From: CAKZNE01 sp002695025
GTDB lineage: Bacteria > Bacteroidota > Bacteroidia > Flavobacteriales > Schleiferiaceae
Reading direction: 5' to 3'
DNA: 64,000 bases
Assembly (NCBI GenBank): GCA_913043285.1
Contig: CAJWML010000014.1
Coordinates: forward strand, 1-64,000
Numbering within the stretch: the first letter of the stretch is position 1; every line of letters starts with the position of its first letter. Below the pieces are notes generated by a model, which ran no database searches, had not been told where the DNA came from, and saw only the letters and a program-made list of their open reading frames with translations. A program made the position numbers and the translations under genes. Shown here in pieces: positions 16,286-23,983 of the stretch.

Positions 16286-16708
16286 ATGTCACAAAAAGTA
16301 ATAGTACATGCCAGAGATAACTCTACTGGAAAACCTCAAATAACAGGAGCCAGCGGAGGACGGTATGCCTTAGGAAGTGTATTGGTCATTAACTGTTCCG
16401 ATGATGACGAGTGGGAAATATCCGAAGGTGGACTTCATGAGGTAAATGCCAATGGTGTTCCTGATGAACTAATCCCTTCATCCGCATTGCCGGGTGAATT
16501 TCAAGCCGGATGTATGGTAGGCAGCCTGGATGGGGGCCAGACCTTTTTCTCAGTAGGAACCTGTTTGAGAATGAGGATTTTGGGTGGTACAAAAGTGGAA
16601 GGCAATCAAGTGGATCTAACGTTATACTGCTGGGATAGTGATTATGAGAACAATGAAGGGCGTATCACAGCTACCGTATCTTCAGAAGTAGATTGTCCAT
16701 CCAGCTAA
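16286..16708 (+). CDS. LecA/PA-IL-like lectin (predicted)
   Basis: The 140-residue protein lacks a signal peptide, as LecA of Pseudomonas does. Its second half resembles the PA-IL fold: AGCMVGSLDGGQTFFSVG lines up with the LecA segment that follows the galactose site, and LYCWDSDYENNEG lines up with the LecA calcium-binding loop, retaining the Asn-Asn pair (LecA N107-N108), the acidic residues and the following Gly. The loop appears about two residues shorter than in LecA. I infer calcium-dependent sugar binding; the sugar is unknown. The gene has a 19-nt upstream motif shared with the propeller gene and a leader shared with the next gene. Confidence 0.65.
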   Translation: MSQKVIVHARDNSTGKPQITGASGGRYALGSVLVINCSDDDEWEISEGGLHEVNANGVPDELIPSSALPGEFQAGCMVGSLDGGQTFFSVGTCLRMRILGGTKVEGNQVDLTLYCWDSDYENNEGRITATVSSEVDCPSS

Positions 16709-16755
16709 TATCCATTGTAATGTTCCTGATCCTTACAGTAGGATCTGTAACAGTA

Positions 16756-16790
16756 GGCGGAAACCGAAAAGCCTTAACAGAGTAGGGAAA
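16756..16790 (+). promoter_or_regulatory. leader element, copy 2
   Basis: GGCGGAAACCGAAAAGCCTT followed by AACAGAGTAGGGAAA closely matches the leader at 16234-16268 and begins 53 bp before the ATG at 16809. The intergenic DNA on either side is not similar, so the leader itself is the conserved unit. Confidence 0.65.
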
Positions 16791-16808
16791 ATAAAAATAG
16801 AATCTATC

Positions 16809-17144
16809 ATGTCTAAAGAATTCATAGGAATGCCACTAACATTTGTAGTTGCGACTGATCAAAATGGCAACTTTCTTCGCGGAGATTTCAACAAATTTAA
16901 AACCAGAAGGATAAGTACCGGTCATTATCATGTGCAGCTATTGTACCCATCGCAAGTGGCACCGATTGTTGAGGTGACCGTGGATACTAATAACCAGGCT
17001 GCAGGCTATGTGGCTACAGCTTCACTGCAAAATGTTTCCAATGAGTCATTTGATGTTTATGTAAGTGACCTTGGCTCAGGTGATCAGGAAGTAGATGCAG
17101 GCTTAAATATAGCGGCCATCTATTCCAGAGAGGTCAATTCATAA
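16809..17144 (+). CDS. small beta-rich hypothetical protein of the lectin island
   Basis: A 111-residue protein without signal peptide and not recognised. It appears all-beta: MPLTFVVATDQNGNF, STGHYHVQLLYP, GYVATASLQNVSNESFDVYVSD and LNIAAIYSREV look like successive strands. It follows the lectin gene by 100 bp on the same strand and carries the same leader, so the two should be expressed together. It could be another binding module of the island. A good terminator follows 27 bp after its stop. Confidence 0.75.
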   Translation: MSKEFIGMPLTFVVATDQNGNFLRGDFNKFKTRRISTGHYHVQLLYPSQVAPIVEVTVDTNNQAAGYVATASLQNVSNESFDVYVSDLGSGDQEVDAGLNIAAIYSREVNS

Positions 17145-17171
17145 AACCACGAATCTAAAATTGCTATAAGC

Positions 17172-17201
17172 GGGTCATCTCAATAGAGGTGACCCTTTTT
17201 T
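17172..17201 (+). terminator. intrinsic terminator of the lectin unit
   Basis: GGGTCATCTC and GAGGTGACCC pair (one G-U pair in RNA) around a 4-nt loop and are followed by six T residues. It ends the plus-strand unit of the island. Confidence 0.85.
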
Positions 17202-17359
17202 AGTGTTTGACGTTGATATACTCTCCCGTTAGACAGGGCCAAAACCATAATGTCCTGGCAAATAAAAGATCTATTTTCATCATCAGCTTTAAATATGGGA
17301 CTGCTCCTTGGATGGCAATATAGTGTCAGTGCCTTATGATGGAAGATCCGCTGCGGTCT

Positions 17360-17443
17360 TTATAGTAGGTGGACCAGGGCTACTGTTTCCGGCTCAATCA
17401 CACCGGCTTCTACCAACTCAGGTATGTCTTTCTCTATACTCAT
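17360..17443 (-). pseudogene. 5' fragment of a DUF2157 gene
   Basis: From ATG at 17443 the first codons (MSIEKDIPELVEAG) are identical to the intact DUF2157 gene because they lie in the 210-bp repeat. Beyond 17400 the sequence diverges but still reads VIEPETVALVHLL against VISPETAERIRSYY, then meets a stop at 17360-17362 after 27 codons. This looks like the start of a diverged paralogue cut off by the island. The rest of the 360-bp gap 17145-17504 holds a terminator and otherwise nothing I recognise. Confidence 0.75.
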
Positions 17444-17609
17444 AACCGGGATGCCAGGTAAGGCATGGTTTCAGGGGAAGCAAAATACGAATATCGGGCA
17501 GTACTTAACCCGGTTTGATATCAAACACTTTTTGCTCCTTGTTCTCGGTAAAACCAATCTTCTCATAAAACCGGTGCGATTCCCTGCGGATCACGTTGCA
17601 GCGCACCCG
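17400..17609. repeat. 210-bp perfect direct repeat, right copy
   Basis: Identical to 11796-12005. Here the repeat includes the 3' end of the complete GNAT gene, the spacer, and the first codons of the DUF2157 fragment. It marks the right border of the island. Confidence 0.95.
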
Positions 17610-17939
17610 AACTTTTTCACAGCCTTTTTTCCGGGCCCAGGCCAGGATCTCTTCCACCAACATTTTCCCGATCCCGCTTTGGCGATGCCCTTCATCCACC
17701 ACCAGGCCGCCTATCTCCACAAAGGGGTCGGATTCTACCCGGAGGTTGTAAAAGCAATGGATCCAGCCCGTTACCTCATTATCCTTTAAAGCTACCAAAA
17801 CAAGGTGATCATGATTGTTCAGGAGTTGCTTCAAGCGTTTTTGAATGCTATCGTCCTGCGACCGGTATCCCAACTGATCGGAAAGGGTAGCAATAGTTGC
17901 AGCATCATTAAGGAGAGCCAGACGTATGGATATGGGCAT
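17505..17939 (-). CDS. GNAT-family N-acetyltransferase
   Basis: 144 residues from ATG at 17939, which gives the family-typical start ISIRLALLNDAATIATLSDQLGY; an upstream in-frame ATG would add 18 atypical residues. The acetyl-CoA binding motif A is present as VVDEGHRQSGIGKMLVEEILAWA (R/Q-x-x-G-I-G), followed by VRCNVIRRESHRFYEKIGF, the usual beta6-helix4 ending. Substrate unknown; cytoplasmic. Its last 34 codons are also found at 11901-12005. Before the island arrived, it was probably directly upstream of the DUF2157 operon. Confidence 0.93.
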   Translation of the reverse strand: MPISIRLALLNDAATIATLSDQLGYRSQDDSIQKRLKQLLNNHDHLVLVALKDNEVTGWIHCFYNLRVESDPFVEIGGLVVDEGHRQSGIGKMLVEEILAWARKKGCEKVRVRCNVIRRESHRFYEKIGFTENKEQKVFDIKPG

Positions 17940-17991
17940 AGTGTAAGGAAAAAACCTTGCGCAATGTAAAATTTTAAAGGCAGCCTTAAAC

Positions 17992-18021
17992 AAAAAAGCC
18001 GGCCTCCTATGCAGCCGGCTT
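17992..18021 (-). terminator. intrinsic terminator after the secreted protein gene
   Basis: On the minus strand AAGCCGGC and GCCGGCTT form an 8-bp stem around a 10-nt loop, followed by TTTTTTG. It lies 24 bp past the stop of 18045-18983. Confidence 0.88.
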
Positions 18022-18044
18022 CCTGTTCCGGATAAGGTCAGGAG

Positions 18045-18983
18045 TTACTCCATTTCCTTTTTCAGTTCAGCCACGATGTCTTTTTGGGTTTTAAGGATAA
18101 TGGCTCTTAGTTCTGCAATGTACTTGGCCTCATCAGCAGTAAGCGCGTAATCGGCACTGGAGGCAAAGCCCAGGTAGGAACCATCAGAAGAAGATACCTT
18201 TTCCAAGCCCTTGCTCCAGTCGTTATTACCTTCAATGGGTTTTTTAAAGGCTACCCAGCCGTACTTGCCGCTGGGGTCGGTGAAATTGATGGAAGGCAAT
18301 ATAGTAAGCCCTGCCGAAGTGGTAAGGGTGTTCCTGCTCATGGTCTTGGAACCTTCAAAATCCGCAAACTTCACCACGTACTTTACGTTCATCAGGTTTA
18401 TATTTTCAGCCTTGGCCAGCTTCATATAAAAGGTGCCGGGGATTTTCTTAGTGGTAATAAATATGTTTTTCCCCTCGGGGCGGAACATATAGCGCTCCCT
18501 GGTATCGTAGCCCTCAGGATGCATCATACCCAGCTCTTCTTTTTCACCCTGGCCATCTGCTTTAGCTATCACGTTGCTTTCCTTATCTTTTTTCTTTTCG
18601 GCATAGTCGCCTTTCATCACCTCGTCACCTTCGGTAATGTTTAAACCGATGGACTTCAGCTCCGTTACAAACTGGGCATAGCATTCGGCCACCAGCTTTT
18701 GCAGGGCTTCTTCACTAACTCCGCCCAGGGCTGCTTCGGAATAGACATTGCCCACGCCTTGCTTTTGCATAACCCCGGCCTGGGAGCGTCCTTTCATGAC
18801 CGTGGATTGCACCAAAGTATAATCGTTGATAAAGGTGGGGTTCTTTTTGAATGATTTGGCCATGGAGCCGGGAAGCTTCACATCGGCTTTATATTCATCG
18901 GTGATGTGTACGTTCTCCCAATTGGTTTGGGCGCTCAGCAGGGATGAGCCTAAGAGGGCAGCCGCCCAGAATGTGCTTTTCAT
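18045..18983 (-). CDS. secreted hypothetical protein (312 residues)
   Basis: The protein has a signal peptide (MKSTFWAAALLGSSLLSAQ) and a mature part of about 293 residues. It includes a segment with VSEEALQKLVAECYAQFVTELKSIGLNI, a charged insert (EKKKDKESNVIAKADGQGEKEE) and a C-terminal helix (DEAKYIAELRAIILKTQKDIVAEL). I do not recognise a family; the middle (MNVKYVVKFADFEGS) looks like strands of a barrel- or lipocalin-like periplasmic domain. It is a single-gene unit with a near-canonical promoter (19003-19032) and a strong terminator. Confidence 0.85.
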   Translation of the reverse strand: MKSTFWAAALLGSSLLSAQTNWENVHITDEYKADVKLPGSMAKSFKKNPTFINDYTLVQSTVMKGRSQAGVMQKQGVGNVYSEAALGGVSEEALQKLVAECYAQFVTELKSIGLNITEGDEVMKGDYAEKKKDKESNVIAKADGQGEKEELGMMHPEGYDTRERYMFRPEGKNIFITTKKIPGTFYMKLAKAENINLMNVKYVVKFADFEGSKTMSRNTLTTSAGLTILPSINFTDPSGKYGWVAFKKPIEGNNDWSKGLEKVSSSDGSYLGFASSADYALTADEAKYIAELRAIILKTQKDIVAELKKEME

Positions 18984-19002
18984 GGTGTTTGAGTTTTGCT
19001 CT

Positions 19003-19032
19003 CAAAACTAGGCGGGGAAGCGCTTCAGCGAA
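19003..19032 (-). promoter_or_regulatory. Bacteroidota-type promoter
   Basis: On the minus strand TTC (19030-19032) is 19 bp from TAGTTTTG (19003-19010), an exact match to the -7 consensus TAnnTTTG with one mismatch in the -33 TTG. It lies 20 bp upstream of the ATG of 18045-18983. Confidence 0.55.
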
Positions 19033-19054
19033 ATACGAAGGATGGCGTATATCC

Positions 19055-19993
19055 TCAGGAAATACCTTCTTTGCGGGAAAGTACCAGTTTATAATATCCC
19101 AGGTAGCCGCTTTCCAGGAAGTGTGCCGAGGTAAGTCCGGCTGCCACCTGCTTCACAAATTCAGGCGGCAGTATCTTTAAGCGCACTGCAGCTTTCAGAA
19201 TAAAAGGAAAACGCAGGGCCTTGAAAGCCCCTTTTTGAAAGACCTGCATATTGGGGAGTACATTCTCGCTGTATTCAGTGATCTCTTCAAAGTTCATGAA
19301 GTCCAGTCTTTTGGAGTCTACTATCGCATCAAAGCTGTAAAACTGTTTCAGGGCAAAACCCCAGAGCAATAGGTTGTAGGCTTTCAGATCCGGGTCCGTT
19401 TCCGGCTCAGGCTTTTTCCGGAACCCATCAAATACCACCAGCCGGCCATTTTCGGTGAGCATTTTAGAGTAGCGCTCTAAAACACCCGCCATATCCTCCG
19501 AGTGGCAAATAGTTTCTACCGCAAAGATGAGGTCGTAACGTTGATCCGTTGGAGTGGGATTATCAAAACTGTCCTGGTAAAAATGGGCATTGGGCAGGTT
19601 TTTGGAATTTTTGCGGGCCAGTTCCACGTTGCTGGCGGTAAGGTCAATGCCCGTAAAGTTTACCGTAGGATTCTTTTCCGCTAGGTAGCGGGTGTTGAAC
19701 CCCATGCCAAAGCCTAGTTCCAAAACATTGGAATATTGATGCTTTGCTATCAGGCTATCCACAAAGCGGGCCTGGTATTGTAATTTATAAAGGTGAGGGA
19801 TACCCTGACCGAAGGATACGGGAGCGTGCATGGCTCCTTCCGGGGAATGCATTTTACGGTAATAAAAGGAGGAGCGGGTGTAGTAGGAGCGGATCACCTG
19901 GTCCGAGATTCCTTCACCCAGAATGGTGTCAGCACCTGCAATCTTGTAAATTCTTCGACAATGGTCAGCCAGTGTATCGGTATTCATAGGCAA
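19055..19993 (-). CDS. SAM-dependent class I methyltransferase
   Basis: The 312-residue protein has the class I Rossmann motif I VLELGFGMGFNTRYLAEK (about residues 90-107), motif II with acidic FTGIDLTASN, and motif IV RYDLIFAVETICHSED. The arrangement is close to the UbiE/sterol-type methyltransferases, but the target is unknown. There is no signal peptide. It lies 71 bp upstream of the secreted protein gene and 250 bp from another methyltransferase on the same strand, separated by two palindromic repeats. Confidence 0.88.
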   Translation of the reverse strand: MPMNTDTLADHCRRIYKIAGADTILGEGISDQVIRSYYTRSSFYYRKMHSPEGAMHAPVSFGQGIPHLYKLQYQARFVDSLIAKHQYSNVLELGFGMGFNTRYLAEKNPTVNFTGIDLTASNVELARKNSKNLPNAHFYQDSFDNPTPTDQRYDLIFAVETICHSEDMAGVLERYSKMLTENGRLVVFDGFRKKPEPETDPDLKAYNLLLWGFALKQFYSFDAIVDSKRLDFMNFEEITEYSENVLPNMQVFQKGAFKALRFPFILKAAVRLKILPPEFVKQVAAGLTSAHFLESGYLGYYKLVLSRKEGIS

Positions 19994-20090
19994 TGGAACA
20001 GCTCCGTATTGTAAAAGAGCGTAAATCTAAGGTGGTTTTGGGGAATACGGTTATTTCTGGATATCAAAAATCCTCAAATGAGGATGAGAT

Positions 20091-20120
20091 GGTCATGCTG
20101 AGCGGAGTCGAAGCATGACC
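20091..20120. repeat. palindromic REP-like element (GAGCGGAGTCGA type)
   Basis: GGTCATGCT and AGCATGACC pair perfectly around the conserved loop GAGCGGAGTCGA. Elements with this loop (CTGAGCGGAGTCGAAG) are widespread between genes in Bacteroidota. Confidence 0.85.
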
Positions 20121-20202
20121 ACATCTTTGTTATGGAAAGGTTTTCAGAATTTTAGACCAAGGAATAGTAAAAGGATGCACATTTCATTTTAAAAAAACCT
20201 TA

Positions 20203-20238
20203 AGAAGTCATACTGAGCGGAGTCGAAGTGCGACTTCT
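20203..20238. repeat. second REP-like palindrome
   Basis: AGAAGTC and GACTTCT pair around a loop that again contains GAGCGGAGTCGAAG. It lies just past the stop of the methyltransferase at 20244-21212, 83 bp from the first copy and in the same orientation. Confidence 0.85.
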
Positions 20239-20243
20239 GGCTT

Positions 20244-21212
20244 TTAGGGTTTACAATACACCCCAAACACAAAATCATCCGGATGATCCCGCAAAAAAGC
20301 ATCTTCCGCTTCAAAACATTTACGCAGCCATGCCTGTGCTTCCGGGTCAGCGGTACAGAAATTATGAGCAATATCTTTTAACAACAGGTGCAGGATATTC
20401 CCGCCCAAAGGTTTTTCTTCTACCACCTTAAAATGTTGGTGGGTGGCCGGCATTATCTGCTGCGAGTTAATAGACTCCGAAGGATCGGAGAGAAGCATGC
20501 GGAAAATACCGGGCCTGGAAACCGTGCGTTTGGTGAAAGGTGTATTCAGGATCTGGCGGTATTTTTCAGGTAGCTGCTTCAGCATTTTCCGGCTGGCCTT
20601 TAGCTGCGCCCGTGTCCACTGTAGCCGGGTGGGCCCTACAAACTCATTGAGCACCAGGTAACCATCCGGTTTGAGTACCGGTACTACAAAGGCGCTATAA
20701 ATAGCTTCAAAATCTTTAAAGTGGTGTAAGCTCTGGTGAAAAAGCACGATATCATAACTCTCCGGTATGGCAAGCTCGTTGAAATCACGAACTTCAAAAC
20801 GGCAGTTGGTCAGGCCTTTTTCCTCCGCTTTACTTTGCGCCTGCCTGATCAGGCCAGGGGCCAGGTCCACTCCGTGTACCAGCTCAAAGGGACCATGCTC
20901 CGCAAAATAAAGTTCATGGCTGGCACTGCCACAGCCAATGGAAAGTAGTTTCAGATTACTTTTCCCCTGGAGGTATTGGTCAATCACATATTGCTCGTAC
21001 GGAACCTTAGGATTGCCACTCGCCATTTGGTTGAGCCGTTCGCGCACCTCGGGGATCATGTTCCAGATGGAAATGCTGAAGTTATGGTTGAAAGTGTTGC
21101 GGGTACGGGCGGTAGAACTGAGTCCGAAGCGTGATACGAGGCTCTGCAAGCCGCGCTGGTATACACGGATCATTACGTCTCCGAGGTCGCCTTTGGAAAA
21201 ATAGGTTTTCAT
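20244..21212 (-). CDS. SAM-dependent methyltransferase
   Basis: 322 residues from ATG at 21212 (a start at 21239 would add 9 residues without a fold role). Class I motifs: LLSIGCGSASHELYFAEHG (motif I), VHGVDLAPGLI (motif II acidic residue), YDIVLFHQSLHHFKDFEAI (motif IV) and LKPDGYLVLNEFVGP (post IV). This pattern is typical of small-molecule methyltransferases of the Methyltransf_25/UbiE type; the substrate is unknown. It diverges from the SGNH lipoprotein gene, with 57 bp between start codons. Confidence 0.9.
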   Translation of the reverse strand: MKTYFSKGDLGDVMIRVYQRGLQSLVSRFGLSSTARTRNTFNHNFSISIWNMIPEVRERLNQMASGNPKVPYEQYVIDQYLQGKSNLKLLSIGCGSASHELYFAEHGPFELVHGVDLAPGLIRQAQSKAEEKGLTNCRFEVRDFNELAIPESYDIVLFHQSLHHFKDFEAIYSAFVVPVLKPDGYLVLNEFVGPTRLQWTRAQLKASRKMLKQLPEKYRQILNTPFTKRTVSRPGIFRMLLSDPSESINSQQIMPATHQHFKVVEEKPLGGNILHLLLKDIAHNFCTADPEAQAWLRKCFEAEDAFLRDHPDDFVFGVYCKP

Positions 21213-21269
21213 ATACGGTTCAACAGCACAATGATACAACCTTCCGCCCGGATTTGGCGTATATAGAGC

Positions 21270-21977
21270 ATGATACGAACCTCACTCCTGGCTATATACC
21301 TCGCGCTGATAGCCTGTACCCCGCAGGAAAAAGAAATTGACCGCGATGATGTTACGGGTATGGCAGACGCATTATCCTACTCTTACCTGGCGTTGGGGGA
21401 TAGTTATACCATTGGTACAGCCATCGGTACCGAAAACAGCTATGCCACGCTACTGGCAGATTCACTCACACACCATGATTCTATTCTCCATATAAAGCTG
21501 GACATTATTGCCCAAAACGGCTGGACCACCACCAATCTTTTAAATGCCCTGAACAAGGAGAATATAGCTGGCAATTATAACCTGGTAAGCCTGTTGATCG
21601 GGGTCAATAATCAGTTTCAGGGCCGGAGTAAAACCGAATACCGTAAAGAGTTTACTGCCTTACTGCAAAAAGCCATGGCGTACGCAGGAGGCGATGCCGG
21701 CCGGGTGATGGTGCTCAGCATCCCGGATTACGGAGTCACACCTTATGGCGCTTCTAACCGGGAATCTATTGCCGGAGGCATAGATGAGTTCAATGCCATT
21801 AATAAGGAGGTTTCGGATACTATGAACGTGCTATACGTGGATATCACGCCCTTAAGCCGCGCGGCAGCCAATGATCCGCAGCTGGTCGCTTCTGATAAGT
21901 TGCACTTTTCGTCCGAAATGCACAAGCTGTGGATGAAGCGGATGTATGAGCCGGCACTTTCAACCCTTCTTCCCTGA
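21270..21977 (+). CDS. SGNH/GDSL-family hydrolase lipoprotein
   Basis: The 235-residue protein has a lipoprotein signal ending in LALIAC. The mature part has the GDSL block YLALGDSYTIG with the catalytic Ser, the block III Asn in LLIGVNNQFQG, and the catalytic Asp-His pair in SDKLHFSSEMH. These are esterase or lipase-like enzymes acting on acylated sugars or lipids in the periplasm; the substrate is not predictable. All key residues are present. The PD40-OmpA gene follows at 45 bp on the same strand. Confidence 0.92.
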   Translation: MIRTSLLAIYLALIACTPQEKEIDRDDVTGMADALSYSYLALGDSYTIGTAIGTENSYATLLADSLTHHDSILHIKLDIIAQNGWTTTNLLNALNKENIAGNYNLVSLLIGVNNQFQGRSKTEYRKEFTALLQKAMAYAGGDAGRVMVLSIPDYGVTPYGASNRESIAGGIDEFNAINKEVSDTMNVLYVDITPLSRAAANDPQLVASDKLHFSSEMHKLWMKRMYEPALSTLLP

Positions 21978-22022
21978 GCTTGCGCATAGTTTTTGTTTCT
22001 TTGGGCAACAGATCGATTTCGT

Positions 22023-23921
22023 ATGCAGAAGAAACTCTTTATGGGGCTTGTGATGAGCCTTTTTTGTTCCCTGGTAGTTGCCCAGTCCAACCGGGCCGTA
22101 AAATATTTCAATAAAGCGCGTGAAGCCGTCACGCTGAATGAGTACAAAGAAGCTAAAGAATACCTGGATAAGGCCATTGAAGACAGCCCTGGCTATTCGG
22201 ATGCCCTGCTTTTTGCGGCTGACCTCTACCGTAAGGAAGGCAATACCGACAAGGCCCTACAGTACTACGAAACTGTGCTGCAAAATCGCGGTCCTTATTA
22301 CACCTATCTCTTTTACGGCCAAACCCTCTTTGCGGCTGGCCGCTACCAGGAGGCCATCAAAGCCCTGAACGCCTACCAGCAAAGTCCGCAGGCCAATCCC
22401 AAATATGCCGGAGAGATCCAGCAACTCATTGACAACTCCAGTTTTGCCATACAATCCCAGGCCAGTCCGCGTCCCTACAACCCCGAGAATATGGGCAAGG
22501 ATGTGAATACCGATCAGATGGAGTATTTCCCTTCCATTTCTGCGGATGGCAACACTCTGGTGTTCACGCATCGTAATATGGAAGGCTCTAAAACGGACGA
22601 GGATTTTTGGGTGACGCAACGCGACAGCAGCGGGGCGCCCTGGAGCAAGGCCGAACCTTTGCGGGGTTTCCTCAATACCGAACTCAACGAAGGTGCACAG
22701 GCCATTACTTCAGATGGGGGCATCATCTATTTTGCAGCTTGCGAAAGACGCGATGGTTTTGGCTCGTGTGACATTTATGCTTCCTTCAATCAGGGAGACG
22801 GCACCTGGAGCCGCCCCGTAAACCTGGGAGATAGTGTGAACTCCCGCGTTTGGGACAGCCAGCCCTCTATTTCTTCGGATGGCCGTACGCTTTACTTTGT
22901 AAGGGGACGCAGCAGTTATGATAAGGATATCAATATCTATTATGCGGAGTTGCGCGCGGATGGCCGTTTCGGCAAAGCCAAACCCATTCCCGGGAAGGTA
23001 AATACCAGTGGTCAGGAAACGTCTCCTTTTATTCATTTTGATAACCAGAGCCTGTACTTCTCGTCCAATGGACACCCCGGTATGGGCGATCTGGACTTTT
23101 TTGTATCCAGGCGGCAGCCGGACGGTAGCTGGGGAGAACCGGAAAACCTGGGCTACCCTATCAATACCGGTGGCCAGGAGTTCAGCCTTATTGTAGCGCC
23201 TGATGGCAAGACCGGCTTTTTTGCCAGTGATGCACTGGAGGATGGCTTTGGCCTGCTGGACCTGTATTCCTTTGAACTGCCGGAGGAAGTACGTGCCATT
23301 GAGATTGCCTACATCAAAGGTAAAGTGACCAATAAAAAGACCGGCCAGTCGATAGCTACCGAGATCAATTTTACCAATATTGACAGTGAAGAGAAAATCC
23401 TTACGGAGCGCAGCGGCCGCAGTGGGAATTACTTTGCCGTACTGCCTGGCAATGCGGATTATGCGCTGAATATACAGGCAGAAGGCTACCTCTTTTATTC
23501 CAAGAACTTCAGCCTGGCTACGCAAACCGCTGATCGGGCCTTTGAGCTGAACGTGGAGCTGGTGCCCATAGAAGTAGGAGAGCGGGTAAAGCTGGAGAAT
23601 GTATTTTTTGCCACGGATTCTTACGAGCTGGATGCCCGCTCGCATGCTGAGCTGAACGAAGTGGCCAACTTCCTGCAGGCCAACCCCAGCGTAAAAATTG
23701 CACTGGAAGGACATACCGATAATGAAGGCTCTCCGGCTCACAACAAAACCCTGAGTGAGAACCGGGCAAAATCTGTGCAGAGGTACCTGGTGGAGCAGGG
23801 GATAGCAGCAGAGCGGTTAAGTGCCAAAGGCTACGGTGATACTCAACCCGTAGCTGGCAATGATACGGAAGCAGGCCGCCAACTGAACCGCAGAACGGAG
23901 TTGCGGATTACAGGGTATTAA
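22023..23921 (+). CDS. OmpA-family protein with TPR and PD40 beta-propeller
   Basis: 632 residues from ATG at 22023, chosen because it starts the signal peptide MQKKLFMGLVMSLFCSLVVAQ. Domain order: TPR-like helices (about 20-130: AREAVTLNEYKEAKEYLDKA, NTDKALQYYETVL), a PD40/TolB-like propeller (about 160-420, repeated FPSISADGNTLVF, QPSISSDGRTLYFVRG, FSLIVAPDGKTGFFAS), a CarboxypepD-like domain (about 430-510), and a C-terminal OmpA domain (about 520-632) with NEVANFLQANPSVKIALEGHTDNEG that binds peptidoglycan. This architecture is common in Bacteroidota and probably links the outer membrane to the cell wall. It is complete. Confidence 0.95.
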   Translation: MQKKLFMGLVMSLFCSLVVAQSNRAVKYFNKAREAVTLNEYKEAKEYLDKAIEDSPGYSDALLFAADLYRKEGNTDKALQYYETVLQNRGPYYTYLFYGQTLFAAGRYQEAIKALNAYQQSPQANPKYAGEIQQLIDNSSFAIQSQASPRPYNPENMGKDVNTDQMEYFPSISADGNTLVFTHRNMEGSKTDEDFWVTQRDSSGAPWSKAEPLRGFLNTELNEGAQAITSDGGIIYFAACERRDGFGSCDIYASFNQGDGTWSRPVNLGDSVNSRVWDSQPSISSDGRTLYFVRGRSSYDKDINIYYAELRADGRFGKAKPIPGKVNTSGQETSPFIHFDNQSLYFSSNGHPGMGDLDFFVSRRQPDGSWGEPENLGYPINTGGQEFSLIVAPDGKTGFFASDALEDGFGLLDLYSFELPEEVRAIEIAYIKGKVTNKKTGQSIATEINFTNIDSEEKILTERSGRSGNYFAVLPGNADYALNIQAEGYLFYSKNFSLATQTADRAFELNVELVPIEVGERVKLENVFFATDSYELDARSHAELNEVANFLQANPSVKIALEGHTDNEGSPAHNKTLSENRAKSVQRYLVEQGIAAERLSAKGYGDTQPVAGNDTEAGRQLNRRTELRITGY

Positions 23922-23925
23922 AAGT

Positions 23926-23953
23926 AAAAAGGGGATGATTTTTTCATCCCCTT
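23926..23953. terminator. bidirectional terminator between OmpA-like and Cys-rich genes
   Basis: AAGGGGATGA and TCATCCCCTT pair around a T-rich loop. On the minus strand the stem is followed by TTTTTACTTTT, making it strong for the gene at 23984-24409; on the plus strand it lies just past the OmpA-like stop but has a weaker T run. Confidence 0.85.
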
Positions 23954-23983
23954 GCATTTTAACCCTTTGGTTGGATCAGTATT

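Noticed and set aside
16032..16292. 86-codon minus-strand frame between the sensor operon and the lectin gene
   Set aside because: No recognisable protein character; it overlaps the shared 19-nt motif and the lectin leader, which explain the region better.
17200..17360. Open minus-strand frame continuing after the DUF2157 fragment stop, with LTLYC also found in the lectin protein
   Set aside because: The shared five residues lie on the opposite strand and use different codons; the rest does not align, so this is most likely chance.
22710..23741. 343-codon minus-strand frame opposite the PD40-OmpA gene
   Set aside because: The plus-strand gene has signal peptide, propeller and OmpA motifs; the opposite frame is a shadow.
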